Positions 42,443-50,609 of a stretch of 64,000 nucleotides of DNA are shown in pieces (the first letter of the stretch is position 1; every line of letters starts with the position of its first letter). The stretch lies in the NCBI RefSeq assembly GCF_022664455.2, contig NZ_JAKRKC020000002.1:620001-684000 (forward strand), read 5' to 3'. The translations under genes and the position numbers were made by a program. The stretch comes from Actinomadura luzonensis. Lineage in GTDB: Bacteria; Actinomycetota; Actinomycetes; Streptosporangiales; Streptosporangiaceae. The notes beneath the pieces were generated by a model. That model ran no database searches, had not been told where the DNA came from, and saw nothing but the letters and a program-made list of their open reading frames with translations.

Positions 42443-43039
42443 TCACCGGGCCGGCTCGGGCCGGCCGCAGGCGCACGGGCGGAGCCCGTCCAGCAGGAGG
42501 TCCAGCAGGCGGGCCGCCAGCGCCTCGTGCCCGGGCGGGCCGGCCACGGTGAAGATGCCGATGAGGGCGGCGGCGATGTCCTCGGCGGTGACGTCGGCGC
42601 GGAGGCCCCCGCTCGCGCGGCCGGCCTCGAGGAGCTCGTCGATCGCCCCGAGCAGCTCGGCCCGGGTGTGGGCATGGGCGATCTCCCCGGATTCGACCAT
42701 CGCGAGCAGCGTGTCGAGCATCCCGTTCTTGGTCGCGATCCACTCCCCGAACAGGTCCATCCAGCGTCGCAGCGCCGCGGGCGGGTCGAGCTGGGCGAGC
42801 AGTTCGCCGGCGCCGGCGGTGAGCCGCGAGACCTGGTCCCGGTAGACCGCGTCGACCAGCGCCTCGCGGGTGGGGAAGTGCCGGTAGAGCGTGGCGATGC
42901 CGACCCCGGCCGCGTTGGCGATCGCGCGCATGGACGGCTCGGCGCCGGCCGCGGCGAACAAGCGGGTCGCCGCGGCCAGGAGCTGCTCGCGGTTGCGGGT
43001 GGCGTCCGCCCGTGCTCGGCGGATCTCTGCGGCGGCCAA
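42443..43039 (-). CDS. TetR-family transcriptional regulator
   Basis: A 198-residue regulator, with helix-turn-helix SMRAIANAAGVGIATLYRHF at about 36-55 and an all-helical ligand domain ending in CACGRPEPAR. The reading frame opens at a TTG (43039); a GGAG lies about 11 nt upstream. It is divergent from the quinone-oxidoreductase-like gene with a perfect AAACGGA dyad between them; a further AAACGGA half site (43039-43045) overlaps its own start. Confidence 0.88.
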   Translation of the reverse strand: MAAAEIRRARADATRNREQLLAAATRLFAAAGAEPSMRAIANAAGVGIATLYRHFPTREALVDAVYRDQVSRLTAGAGELLAQLDPPAALRRWMDLFGEWIATKNGMLDTLLAMVESGEIAHAHTRAELLGAIDELLEAGRASGGLRADVTAEDIAAALIGIFTVAGPPGHEALAARLLDLLLDGLRPCACGRPEPAR

Positions 43040-43077
43040 AACGGATCACGCTCCACTTGCGCTAGAGTGACTCACGG

Positions 43078-43097
43078 AAACGGAGCATAGTCCGTTT
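43078..43097. promoter_or_regulatory. TetR-type operator
   Basis: AAACGGA-gcatag-TCCGTTT with perfect 7-bp arms between the divergent TetR and oxidoreductase genes. A single AAACGGA half site recurs at 43039-43045. Confidence 0.6.
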
Positions 43098-43134
43098 GTG
43101 CTGCCTCACGAGCCGTGACAGGAGACAGGTGAGC

Positions 43135-44094
43135 ATGGGAGAAACGAGGGCCGGCGCGTCGGCGACCACGAGCCGGGCGGTCCGGTTCGAGTCGTTCGGC
43201 GGGCCGGACGCGCTGAGCGTCCACGAGGTGCCCGTGCCGCACGCCGGCCCGGGACAGATCCGCGTGCGGGTCACCGCGGCCGGCCTGAACCCGATGGACT
43301 GGTTCATGACCTCCGACGCCGAGACCGCCGCGCGGTTCGGCTTGAGCCTGCCGTGCGGGTTCGGCACCGACTACGCCGGGGTGGTGGACGAGGTCGGCGC
43401 CGGCGTGCGCGCGTTCGCGGCCGGGGACCGGGTGTTCGGCGGCGCGTTGTCCCGCGCGGTCGCCGACCACGTCGTCGTGGACGAGGCGGGCACGATAGCG
43501 GTGGGCGGCCAGGCGCATCACACCCCTGACGGGGTCGACGACCGCACCGCGGCCACCCTTGCCATCGCGGGCTGCACGGCGGCCGCGGCTCTGGCGGTGG
43601 TCGGCCCGGGCCCGGGCGACACGGTGCTCATCGGCGGCGCGGGAGGCGGAGTGGGCGTGTTCGCCGTCCAGCTCGCGCGTCTCGCCGGAGCGCGCGTCAT
43701 CGGGACGGGGTCGGCGGCCTCGGCCGAGGCCCTGCGAGCCCTGGGGGCCGAGCCGGTCGCCTACGGCGACGGCCTGGTCGAGCGGGTCCGTGCGCTCGCT
43801 CCCGCCGGCGTCACCGCTGCCCTGGATCTGCACGGGACGGACACGGCGCACGCGGCACGCGAACTCGGCGTACCCGACGAGCGCATCACCACCATCGCCG
43901 CCCGGATCGACGGGATCACGCCGGCGAACGGCGCCGACGCGGCCCCGGGCGCCATCGACGAGATCGCCGGCCTGGTCGCGGCCGGCCGGCTCCGGGTGCC
44001 GATCGCGGCACGTTTCCCGGTCGAGCGGATCCGTGCCGCGGTCGAGCTGCAGGCGGGACGGCACGTGCACGGCAAGGTCGTCATCGACCTCTAG
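43135..44094 (+). CDS. Zinc-free NADP-dependent quinone-oxidoreductase-like protein
   Basis: A 319-residue medium-chain dehydrogenase/reductase of the quinone oxidoreductase type. The N-terminal GroES-like part has GPDALSVHEVPVPHAGPGQI and AAGLNPMDWF; the cofactor motif VLIGGAGGGVGVFAVQLAR is near 165-183. The Cys/His zinc ligands of alcohol dehydrogenases are absent. A GGAG lies upstream of the ATG; a GTG 5 nt earlier in another frame is not used. It is probably repressed by the divergent TetR. Confidence 0.9.
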   Translation: MGETRAGASATTSRAVRFESFGGPDALSVHEVPVPHAGPGQIRVRVTAAGLNPMDWFMTSDAETAARFGLSLPCGFGTDYAGVVDEVGAGVRAFAAGDRVFGGALSRAVADHVVVDEAGTIAVGGQAHHTPDGVDDRTAATLAIAGCTAAAALAVVGPGPGDTVLIGGAGGGVGVFAVQLARLAGARVIGTGSAASAEALRALGAEPVAYGDGLVERVRALAPAGVTAALDLHGTDTAHAARELGVPDERITTIAARIDGITPANGADAAPGAIDEIAGLVAAGRLRVPIAARFPVERIRAAVELQAGRHVHGKVVIDL

Positions 44095-44145
44095 GGAGGT
44101 GGCCGGGGACGACCCTGTCCGTCCGTACGGGCGCCGTGGCGCCGC

Positions 44146-44809
44146 TCAGGACAGGGCGGTGCCGGCCGCGCGCATCCGGGCCTCGACCAGGGTCCGCAGC
44201 CGGGCCCACGCCGGTCGCTCCTGGCCGTGGCGGGCCAGCAGGCCGTAACGGAGCGCGGCGTCGGCGCGGGCCCGCAGCCCGGCGGGGACGGGCCGCAGCG
44301 AGGGATGGGCGAGGTAGTCGTCGAAGCCCTCCGGCACCAGGGCCCGGACCAGCACCAGGCCCTCGCGGGCCATCCGCACGTCGTCGTCGGTGCAGCCCAG
44401 CTCGGCGGCGGCCCGGTCGAGCTTCGCCAGGACGTGCTCGGGCAGCAGGGCCCGGTCGCCGGTGGCGAGCCTCCGCAGCGTGTCGCGCCGCGCGACCAGG
44501 TCGTCGATCCGGGCGTCGAGCCGCCGTTCGACGTCGGCGAGCGCGGCGGCGAACCGGCCGGGGCCGGCGTCGAGCATCGCCCTGACCTCGGCCAGGGGCG
44601 CCCCGGTCCAAGCCCCGCGCCGCGAGGACGACGCCGACGTCGCGCACGTGCGTCTCGAACGAGGCGGCCGCGGCCGAGCGCCCCGACCGGCCGCGGGCCC
44701 GCATGTCGTAGGTGATGTGCCGGTAGCCGCCGCCGAGTTCGGCGATGACGCGCCGCCAGTACGACCGGGTCGCGAACTGGCCGTTGAGGCAGAGCCGTTC
44801 AGCGTGCAC
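44146..44809 (-). pseudogene. Fused remnants of an alpha/beta hydrolase and a MerR regulator
   Basis: On the minus strand, 44809 to about 44610 reads like the front of an alpha/beta hydrolase lacking its first strand (LNGQFATRSYWRRVIAELGG, YDMRARGRSG, VRDVGVVLAARGLDR). There the reading frame changes and the text continues as the C-terminal part of a MerR regulator: PLAEVRAMLDAGPG, a coiled helix and the effector domain up to 44146. Neither half is complete: the nucleophile elbow and the DNA-binding domain are both missing. A deletion joining two neighbouring genes explains it best. An internal ATG at 44577 could still give a 143-residue MerR C-terminal fragment. Confidence 0.6.
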
Positions 44810-44842
44810 CCTGACCCGAGGTCAAGGTCAACCTCGCGCGGC

Positions 44843-46066
44843 TCAGCACTGGCCGTCGGCGAGCACCCAGTAGCCCGGGCCGGTCTGCTTCAGCGTGTGG
44901 CTGGTGAACGTGTTCCACAGGCCCATGGCGTCGTTGGAGCCGTTGGCGTAGGTGTAGCCGCCGGACTGGTGGGCGCGGCCGGCGGTGGTGTGGGCGTAGT
45001 TGCTCGCGTACACGCAGGTCGCGGAGGTGGGGGTGACAGTAGGGGTGGGGGTGGGGGTGGACGGGGGCGGGGTGGTGGCACCGCCGTCGAGGCCGAAGAA
45101 GCGGGCGTCGTGGTAGGCCGAGCAGATGGTGTCCAGGAAGTACGCCGCCGTCGCGCCGCACTGGTCGGCGGCGCCGCCCGGGTCGATCGGCAGGCCGTGC
45201 CCCATCCCGGTGATCTGGTAAAGGCGCACGTCGTCGGCGCCGTACACCTGGAGGGACGTGCCGCCGGGGAGCGACTGCGTGGCGGTGGGGGTCTGCGGGA
45301 CGCCGCGCACGTTCGTCCACTGGTCCCGGAGCTGGGTGGCGTTGGCCGGGACGACCGTGTAGTCGGACAGCCCCTGCCACACCGCGACGCGCGGGTACCG
45401 GCCGGGGCAACCGGAGCAGGCGCCGCGCACCAGGTCGCCCCACTGCTGCGGCGTCCTGGAGGTGGCGCCGTACTGGCAGCTCGACGCCTGGGTGAGGCTG
45501 CTCGCGCAGCGGTAGGCGAGGCCGGCGGCGACGGAGCCGGCGGCGAAGACGTCCGGGTAGGTGGCCAGCATGACGGCCGACATGGCGCCGCCCGCCGACA
45601 GGCCGCTGACGTAGACGCGGGCCGGGTCGGTGCCGTAGTTCGCCACCGCGTAGGCGACCATCGCGCGGATCGAGGCCGCCTCGCCCTGGCCCCGGGTGGT
45701 GTCGCCGGTCTCGAACCAGTTGAAGCAGCTGGAGGCGTTGTTGGCGCTGCTCGTCTGGGGGAGCACGAGCGCGAAGCCCCACTGGTCGGCGTACTTGCGC
45801 CAGCCGCTCGCGGTGAAGTAGCCGTTGGCGTTCTGGGTGCAGCCGTGCAGCAGGACCACCAGCGGGCGGCCGCTCGCGAGGCCGTCGGGGCGGTAGGCGT
45901 ACATGGCGAGACCGCCCGGGTTGGCGCCGAAGGAGGACACCTGCACCAGCGAGGCCGCCCGCGCGGGCGGCGCGGTCAGCGTGGCGACGAGCAGGCCCGC
46001 CAGCGCGAGCAGCGCGCCCAGCGCCGTGAGGGGCCATGACCTGCGGAGAGGGAGGGGTGAGATCAT
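44843..46066 (-). CDS. Secreted PHB-depolymerase-family esterase with C-terminal module
   Basis: A 407-residue exported esterase (CE1/PHB depolymerase type 1). Signal peptide 1-37 (hydrophobic core LGALLALAGLLVATL, cleavage at ARA-AS). The oxyanion region LLHGCTQNANGY is near 75, the lipase box GLSAGG near 155 holds the nucleophile Ser, and GMGHG near 290 the His. A Pro-Thr linker (about 335-350) leads to a module of about 60 residues starting CVYASNYAHTTAGRAHQSGG and ending in Cys, probably substrate-binding. AAAGGAG precedes the ATG. Likely targets are polyhydroxyalkanoates or feruloyl/acetyl polysaccharides. Confidence 0.88.
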   Translation of the reverse strand: MISPLPLRRSWPLTALGALLALAGLLVATLTAPPARAASLVQVSSFGANPGGLAMYAYRPDGLASGRPLVVLLHGCTQNANGYFTASGWRKYADQWGFALVLPQTSSANNASSCFNWFETGDTTRGQGEAASIRAMVAYAVANYGTDPARVYVSGLSAGGAMSAVMLATYPDVFAAGSVAAGLAYRCASSLTQASSCQYGATSRTPQQWGDLVRGACSGCPGRYPRVAVWQGLSDYTVVPANATQLRDQWTNVRGVPQTPTATQSLPGGTSLQVYGADDVRLYQITGMGHGLPIDPGGAADQCGATAAYFLDTICSAYHDARFFGLDGGATTPPPSTPTPTPTVTPTSATCVYASNYAHTTAGRAHQSGGYTYANGSNDAMGLWNTFTSHTLKQTGPGYWVLADGQC

Positions 46067-46246
46067 CGTACCGCTCCTTTGTGACCTGGCTCACTGAGCC
46101 TTTCACCGCAGGTTAGGGCGGCTGTGATGAGGCGGACATAGCGCCGCCGCACACTTTCCGGGCCGCCGTCATGGGCGCGCTCCGGCGGCGAAGATCTGCC
46201 GTTCGGCGGATGGGCCGAGGCGCGCGGCGGGCCCGAGGCTTGAGCC

Positions 46247-47404
46247 ATGAGAGAACTCGTGGCGAGATGGCCCGGATGGGCCGGGTACGCGGCGGCCGTC
46301 TGGTCCCTGGCGTACGGGGCGCTCGGGCTGTTCTGGGCGCTCGGCGGCGGCGGTTTCCCGTTCGGACGCAGCGACCCCGACTGGGAGCCGGGCCTGTCCG
46401 TGCTCGGGGAGGCGACCAGGCAGGCGGCGGCGCCGGTGATCGCGGTGCTCGGCGCGCTGGGCGTGGCCGCCGGGTGGGCGATGGCCCGCGGAGCGCTCCG
46501 GGGACGGCCCCTGCTGCTGGGGTTCGCCTGGACGGCGGCGGTCACGCTGACGGTGGTGGTCACCGACAACCGGGTGCTGATGCTGGTGGCCTACGCGCCG
46601 CTGCTGGCGGTGTTCGCCTTCACCGGCGTGCCGGGCGGGCAGCCGATGGCGGAGCTGGTGCCCTGGTCGCGGATCAACCTGTTCGTCCTCCTGGCCGGCG
46701 GGCTGCTGTGGGCCCTCGCGGCCCTGGCCTACCAGCGGCGCACGGCGGGCAGGTGCCCCGCGTGCGGGCGGGGCGAGCACGGGGCCGCCCGCTGGACCGG
46801 GCAGCACGCGGTGCGGCGCTGGGGCCGGTGGGCGGTGGTGGTCGCGGCGGTCGTCCCGGCCCTGTACGACGCCAGCCGCTTCGCCTGGGCGGCGGGCGTC
46901 CCGCTCGGCATCACCGAGGAGTTCTGGCGGTGGCTGGACGAGTCGGGGCTGCGCTGGGCCGGGCTGTTCCTCAGCCTGATGGGGCTCGGCGGGGCCGTGC
47001 TCACCCTCGGGCTCGTGCAGCGCTGGGGCGAGGTCTACCCGCGGTGGATCTGGTTCAGGGCGGGGCGGCCGGTGCCGCCGATGCTGGCCGTGGTCCCCGC
47101 CTCGATCGTGTCGGTGATCGTGTTGTCGGGCGGGCTGACGTACTGGCGGCTGCGCATGGTGCACGGCTTCGGTGACGTGGACATGTGGGCGACCTGGGCG
47201 CCGTCGCTGGCGTGGCCGCTGTGGGGGGTCGCGCTGGCCGCCGCCACCCTCGCCTACCACCTCCGCCGCCGCGGCGCCTGCCGCCGGTGCGGGCGCGGCG
47301 GGGCGTGGGGGACGGACGGGCCGGGAGAGCGGGGGGCCGGGCCGGCGGCTGAGCGGGCACCGGAGCCCGGGCCGGCGGCCGGGCGGCCGGCGTGGCGTGG
47401 TTAG
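46247..47404 (+). CDS. Polytopic membrane protein with CxxC clusters
   Basis: A 385-residue inner-membrane protein of unknown family with about 8-9 hydrophobic helices, arranged as two similar blocks. Each block is followed by a cytoplasmic CxxCGRG cluster: CPACGRGEHG near 165 and CRRCGRGG near 347, like small zinc sites. A Gly/Ala/Pro tail ends it. It lies 9 nt before the two-component genes, so it may be part of their sensory or target unit. Codon use is normal. Confidence 0.7.
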   Translation: MRELVARWPGWAGYAAAVWSLAYGALGLFWALGGGGFPFGRSDPDWEPGLSVLGEATRQAAAPVIAVLGALGVAAGWAMARGALRGRPLLLGFAWTAAVTLTVVVTDNRVLMLVAYAPLLAVFAFTGVPGGQPMAELVPWSRINLFVLLAGGLLWALAALAYQRRTAGRCPACGRGEHGAARWTGQHAVRRWGRWAVVVAAVVPALYDASRFAWAAGVPLGITEEFWRWLDESGLRWAGLFLSLMGLGGAVLTLGLVQRWGEVYPRWIWFRAGRPVPPMLAVVPASIVSVIVLSGGLTYWRLRMVHGFGDVDMWATWAPSLAWPLWGVALAAATLAYHLRRRGACRRCGRGGAWGTDGPGERGAGPAAERAPEPGPAAGRPAWRG

Positions 47405-47428
47405 GCTCGCGGCATGAACGCGTACGGC

Positions 47429-47560
47429 GGGGCGGGGGACGGCGCGACCGGACCGTGGCGGGCGGGGACGCCGGGGCGGGGGACGGCGCGACCGGACCGT
47501 GGCGGGCGGGGACGCCGGGGCGGGGACGGCGCGACCGGGCCCTGGCGGGCGGGAGGCGCC
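47429..47560. repeat. 44-bp tandem repeat, three copies
   Basis: Copies at 47429-47472 and 47473-47516 are identical over 44 bp; the third (47517-47560) carries a few changes. Since 44 is not a multiple of three, each gain or loss shifts the reading frame of the kinase. Confidence 0.9.
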
Positions 47561-48402
47561 GGGGCGCGGTGGCCGTCCGTCGCCTGGTGGGCGGGCGGCG
47601 CCGGGGCGGTGTCGCTGGCCGGCACGCTGGCGTACCCCTGACCGGGACGGTCAGCGGCAGCGCGCCGTGGCTGGTGGGCGAGGCGGCGGTGCTGCTGGTG
47701 CTCACCGCCGTCACCGTCCGGCGCGCCCCGGCGCGGCGGGCGGCCGTGTCGGCGGGGCTGAGCGGGGCGGCGGTGGCGCTCCTCCTGCTGCGCGCCGTCT
47801 GGCAGGGCCCGCCGCACCTGGTGCTCGGCGGCTGCGCGGGCTGGGCGCTCGGCGCGGTCGCGGCGGCGGGGACCGGGCTCTACCTGCGCGGGCTGGACGG
47901 CCGTCGGCGGCGCGCGGTCGAGGAGGCCGTCCGGGCGCAGCGGCTCGGGCTCGCCCGCGATCTGCACGACTTCGTCGCCCACGACGTCAGCGGCATGCTG
48001 GTGCAGGCGCAGGCCGCCCGGGCGGTCGCCGGTCCGCTGCCGCGGCCGGTCGCCGAGGCGCTGCGACGCATCGAGGACGCCGGGCAGCGGGCGCTGGCCT
48101 CGCTCGACCGGGCGGTGCACGCGCTGGACGAGCGGGGGCCGGGCATCGAGGAGCTGGCGCGCCTGGCGGCGGCGTTCTCGCCCGCGGTGCAGGTGGAGCT
48201 GGCCGTCGAGCCGGGGCTCGCGGTGCGGCACGAGGTCTCGTCGCTGGCCTACCGGGTGGTGACGGAGGCGCTGACCAACGTGCGGAGGCACGCGCCGCGC
48301 GCCACGTCCGTGCGGGTGCGGGTCGGCAGGGAGGGCGTGAACGACGGCAAGGGAGAGGTGCTGCACGTGTGCGTGGAGGACGACGGCGACGGCGGCAAGC
48401 CG

Positions 48403-48498
48403 CCAAGCGGCGGGGCGGGCAGCGGGTCGCCGAGCGGCGGGGCCGGCAGCGGGTCGCCGAGCGGCGGGGCCGGCAGCGGGTCGCCGAGCGGCGGGGCG
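48403..48498. repeat. 27-bp tandem repeat in the kinase ATPase domain
   Basis: Units at 48403-48429, 48430-48456 and 48457-48483 plus a partial copy to 48498 encode PSGGAGSGS repeats between the D-type box and the G box. They keep the frame. Confidence 0.9.
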
Positions 48499-48620
48499 CG
48501 CGGCCGGTGGGCCGGTGGCTCCGGGCTGGCGGGCCTCGCCCACCTGCTGGAGATGCGCGGCGGCACGCTGACGGCCGGCCCCGGCGCGCGCGGCTGGCGG
48601 CTCGACGCGCGGATCCCCGC

Positions 48621-49304
48621 ATGACGCCCGCTCCGGGGACGGGGCCGGGGCCGGGAACGGGGCCGGGGACCGGAACGCGGCGGGTGCGGGTGCTCGTCGC
48701 CGACGATCAGGAGGACGTGCGGGCCGGGTTCCGGCTGATCCTGGACGCGCAGCCGGACATGACCGTCGTGGGCGAGGCCGCCGACGGCGCGCGGGCCGTC
48801 GAGCTGGCCCGCCACCTGCGCCCCGACGTGGTCCTCGCCGACATCCGCATGCCCGTCATGGACGGCCTGGAGGTGACCAGGCGGCTCGCCGCCGAGACCC
48901 GGGTGGTCGTCGTGACCACGTTCGACCTGGACGAGTACGTCCACGCCGCGCTGCGCGAGGGCGCCTGCGGCTTCCTGCTCAAACGCTCGGGCCCCGCCCT
49001 GCTGACCGAGGCGGTCCGCGCGGCCGTGGCGGGCGACACGCTGATCAGCCCGCAGGTGACCGTCCGGCTGCTGCGGGACGTGATCCGCCCGGCCCCGCCG
49101 CAGCCGGCCGAGCCGCTCACCGCGCGCGAGCTGGAGATCGCCCGCCTGGTGGCGTACGGGCACACCAACGCCGGCATCGCCGCCGAGCTGACCATCAGCC
49201 CCGGCACCGTCAAGACGCATCTCGCCCACATCCAGGGCAAGGTGGGCGCCGCCAACCGGGTCGGCATCGCCGCCTGGGCCTGGAGCAGCGGCTTGGTGAC
49301 CTGA
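48621..49304 (+). CDS. NarL/FixJ-type response regulator
   Basis: A 227-residue regulator. A Gly-Pro-Thr-rich leader of about 20 residues precedes the receiver (VRVLVADDQEDVRAGF; phosphoacceptor Asp in VVLADIRMP near 74); the LuxR helix-turn-helix (LTARELEIARLVAYGHTN, GTVKTHLAH) closes it. The ATG overlaps the kinase stop. A start at the in-frame GTG codons before VRVLVAD would remove the odd leader. Whether it receives phosphate depends on the damaged kinase upstream. Confidence 0.9.
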   Translation: MTPAPGTGPGPGTGPGTGTRRVRVLVADDQEDVRAGFRLILDAQPDMTVVGEAADGARAVELARHLRPDVVLADIRMPVMDGLEVTRRLAAETRVVVVTTFDLDEYVHAALREGACGFLLKRSGPALLTEAVRAAVAGDTLISPQVTVRLLRDVIRPAPPQPAEPLTARELEIARLVAYGHTNAGIAAELTISPGTVKTHLAHIQGKVGAANRVGIAAWAWSSGLVT

Positions 49305-49314
49305 TCCGCCCGGG

Positions 49315-49332
49315 CTCACACGTTACTCACAC
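49315..49332. promoter_or_regulatory. CTCACAC direct repeat with 11-bp spacing
   Basis: CTCACAC-gtta-CTCACAC, 12-29 nt before the GT2/GtrA gene. The heptamer and the 4-nt gap are the same as in the array at 2787-2815. Direct repeats at 11 bp suit OmpR-type regulators, one of which is encoded at 52732. A related TTCACAC is at 52692-52698. Confidence 0.5.
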
Positions 49333-49343
49333 AGTCGCGTGTC

Positions 49344-50606
49344 ATGACTGGTGCCATGACCGACAACGCCGTGACCGTGCGGGACGACGCCCGCCTGCCG
49401 CCGGGGCTGACCGCGACGGTGGAGATCGTGGTCCCCGTGCACAACGAGGAGCGGGCCCTGCCCGGCTGCGTCGAGGTGCTGCGCGACCACCTGCTGCGGT
49501 GCTTCCCGTTCCGGTGGGTCATCACGGTCGTGGACAACGCCAGCACCGACCGCACCCCGGACGTCGCCGCCGAGCTGGCCGAGCGGTACCGCGGCGACGT
49601 GCGGCTGCTGCGGCTGGAGCGCAAGGGGCGGGGCCTGGCGCTGCGCACCGCGTGGGCGCGCAGCGAGGCCGACGTCGTGGCGTACATGGACGTCGACCTG
49701 TCGACCGGGCTGGACGCGCTGCTGCCGCTGACGGCGTCGCTGGTCAACGGGCACTCCGACGTGGCGATCGGCTCCCGGCTGGCGCGCGGCGCGCGGACGT
49801 TGCGCGGGCCGCGCCGGGAGATCGTCTCGCGGGCGTACAACGCGCTGGTCAGGGTGACGCACGGGGCCGGGTTCACCGACGCGCAGTGCGGGTTCAAGGC
49901 CGCCCGCGCCGAGGTGGCCCGCCCGCTGCTGGAGAAGGTCGAGGACGACGGCTGGTTCTTCGACACCGAGCTGCTGCTGCTCGCCGAGCACAACGGGCTG
50001 CGGGTGCAGGAGGTGCCGGTGGACTGGGTGGAGGACGTCGACAGCCGGGTGCGGGTCGTCCCCACCGCCCTGGCCGACGTCAAGGGCCTGATCAGGGTCG
50101 CCCGGGCCAAGGCGTCGGGCGCGGCCCGCGTCCCCGGCCTGCCGCGGCGGCCCGAGCCGCGCGCCGCGCACCCCGACGCGGTGCTGGCCGAGCGGCGCGG
50201 CGGCGGGCTGCTGTGGCAGGCGCTGTCGTTCGGGGCGATCGGGGTGCTGTCCACCGCCGCGCACCTCGGCCTGTACGCGCTGCTGCGGACGTGGCTGCCC
50301 GTGCTGCCGGCGAACCTGCTGGCCCTGACGCTCACCACCGTCCTCAACACCGAGGCCAACCGCCGTCTCACCTTCGCCGGCCGGCGCGGCTCCACCGCCC
50401 GCGCGCACCTGCTCGGGCTCGTGGTGTTCGCCCTGTACTACGCGGTGACGTCCGGCGCGCTGCTGGTCCTGCACGCCGCCGACCCGGATCCGGGGCGCCC
50501 GCTGGAGCTGACGGTGCTGGTCGGCGCCTGCGTGCTCGGCACGGCCGGGCGGTTCCTGCTGCTGCGCGGCTGGGTCTTCCGCCGCGCCACCCCTCACGAG
50601 AGCTGA
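49344..50606 (+). CDS. Bifunctional GT2 glycosyltransferase / GtrA-family membrane protein
   Basis: A 420-residue fusion. Residues 1-270 are a GT-A glycosyltransferase of the dolichol-phosphate mannose synthase type: IVVPVHNEERALPG, VDNASTDRT, YMDVDLST (metal-binding DxD) and the DAQCGFKA acceptor region. Residues 285-415 form a four-helix GtrA domain (FGAIGVLSTAAHLGLYALL). It should make polyprenyl-phosphate-linked sugar and help flip it. The ATG at 49344 is taken; the one at 49356 is equally possible. It is 3 nt from the GT39 gene, forming an operon. Confidence 0.9.
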   Translation: MTGAMTDNAVTVRDDARLPPGLTATVEIVVPVHNEERALPGCVEVLRDHLLRCFPFRWVITVVDNASTDRTPDVAAELAERYRGDVRLLRLERKGRGLALRTAWARSEADVVAYMDVDLSTGLDALLPLTASLVNGHSDVAIGSRLARGARTLRGPRREIVSRAYNALVRVTHGAGFTDAQCGFKAARAEVARPLLEKVEDDGWFFDTELLLLAEHNGLRVQEVPVDWVEDVDSRVRVVPTALADVKGLIRVARAKASGAARVPGLPRRPEPRAAHPDAVLAERRGGGLLWQALSFGAIGVLSTAAHLGLYALLRTWLPVLPANLLALTLTTVLNTEANRRLTFAGRRGSTARAHLLGLVVFALYYAVTSGALLVLHAADPDPGRPLELTVLVGACVLGTAGRFLLLRGWVFRRATPHES

Positions 50607-50609
50607 CCG

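Larger units (their letters stand above)
47414..48624 (+). pseudogene. NarL-type sensor histidine kinase, N-terminal frame broken
   Basis: The ATG at 47414 (TAGGCT hexamer 6 nt upstream) opens a frame through three 44-bp repeats and a probable membrane helix (WPSVAWWAGGAGAVSLAGTL), then stops at 47639-47641. The kinase continues in another frame from PLTGTVSGSAPWLVGEA: membrane helices, HisKA_3 (LGLARDLHDFVAHDVSGML) and HATPase_c (EALTNVRRHAPR; GSGLAGLAHLLEMRGG). One extra C in the run at 47635-47638 would join them. Loss of one 44-bp repeat would also link the ATG to the kinase frame, but would break the first helix. Internal GTG starts could rescue a soluble form. A 27-bp repeat lies in the ATPase domain. 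The stop overlaps the response regulator (ATGA). Confidence 0.65.
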
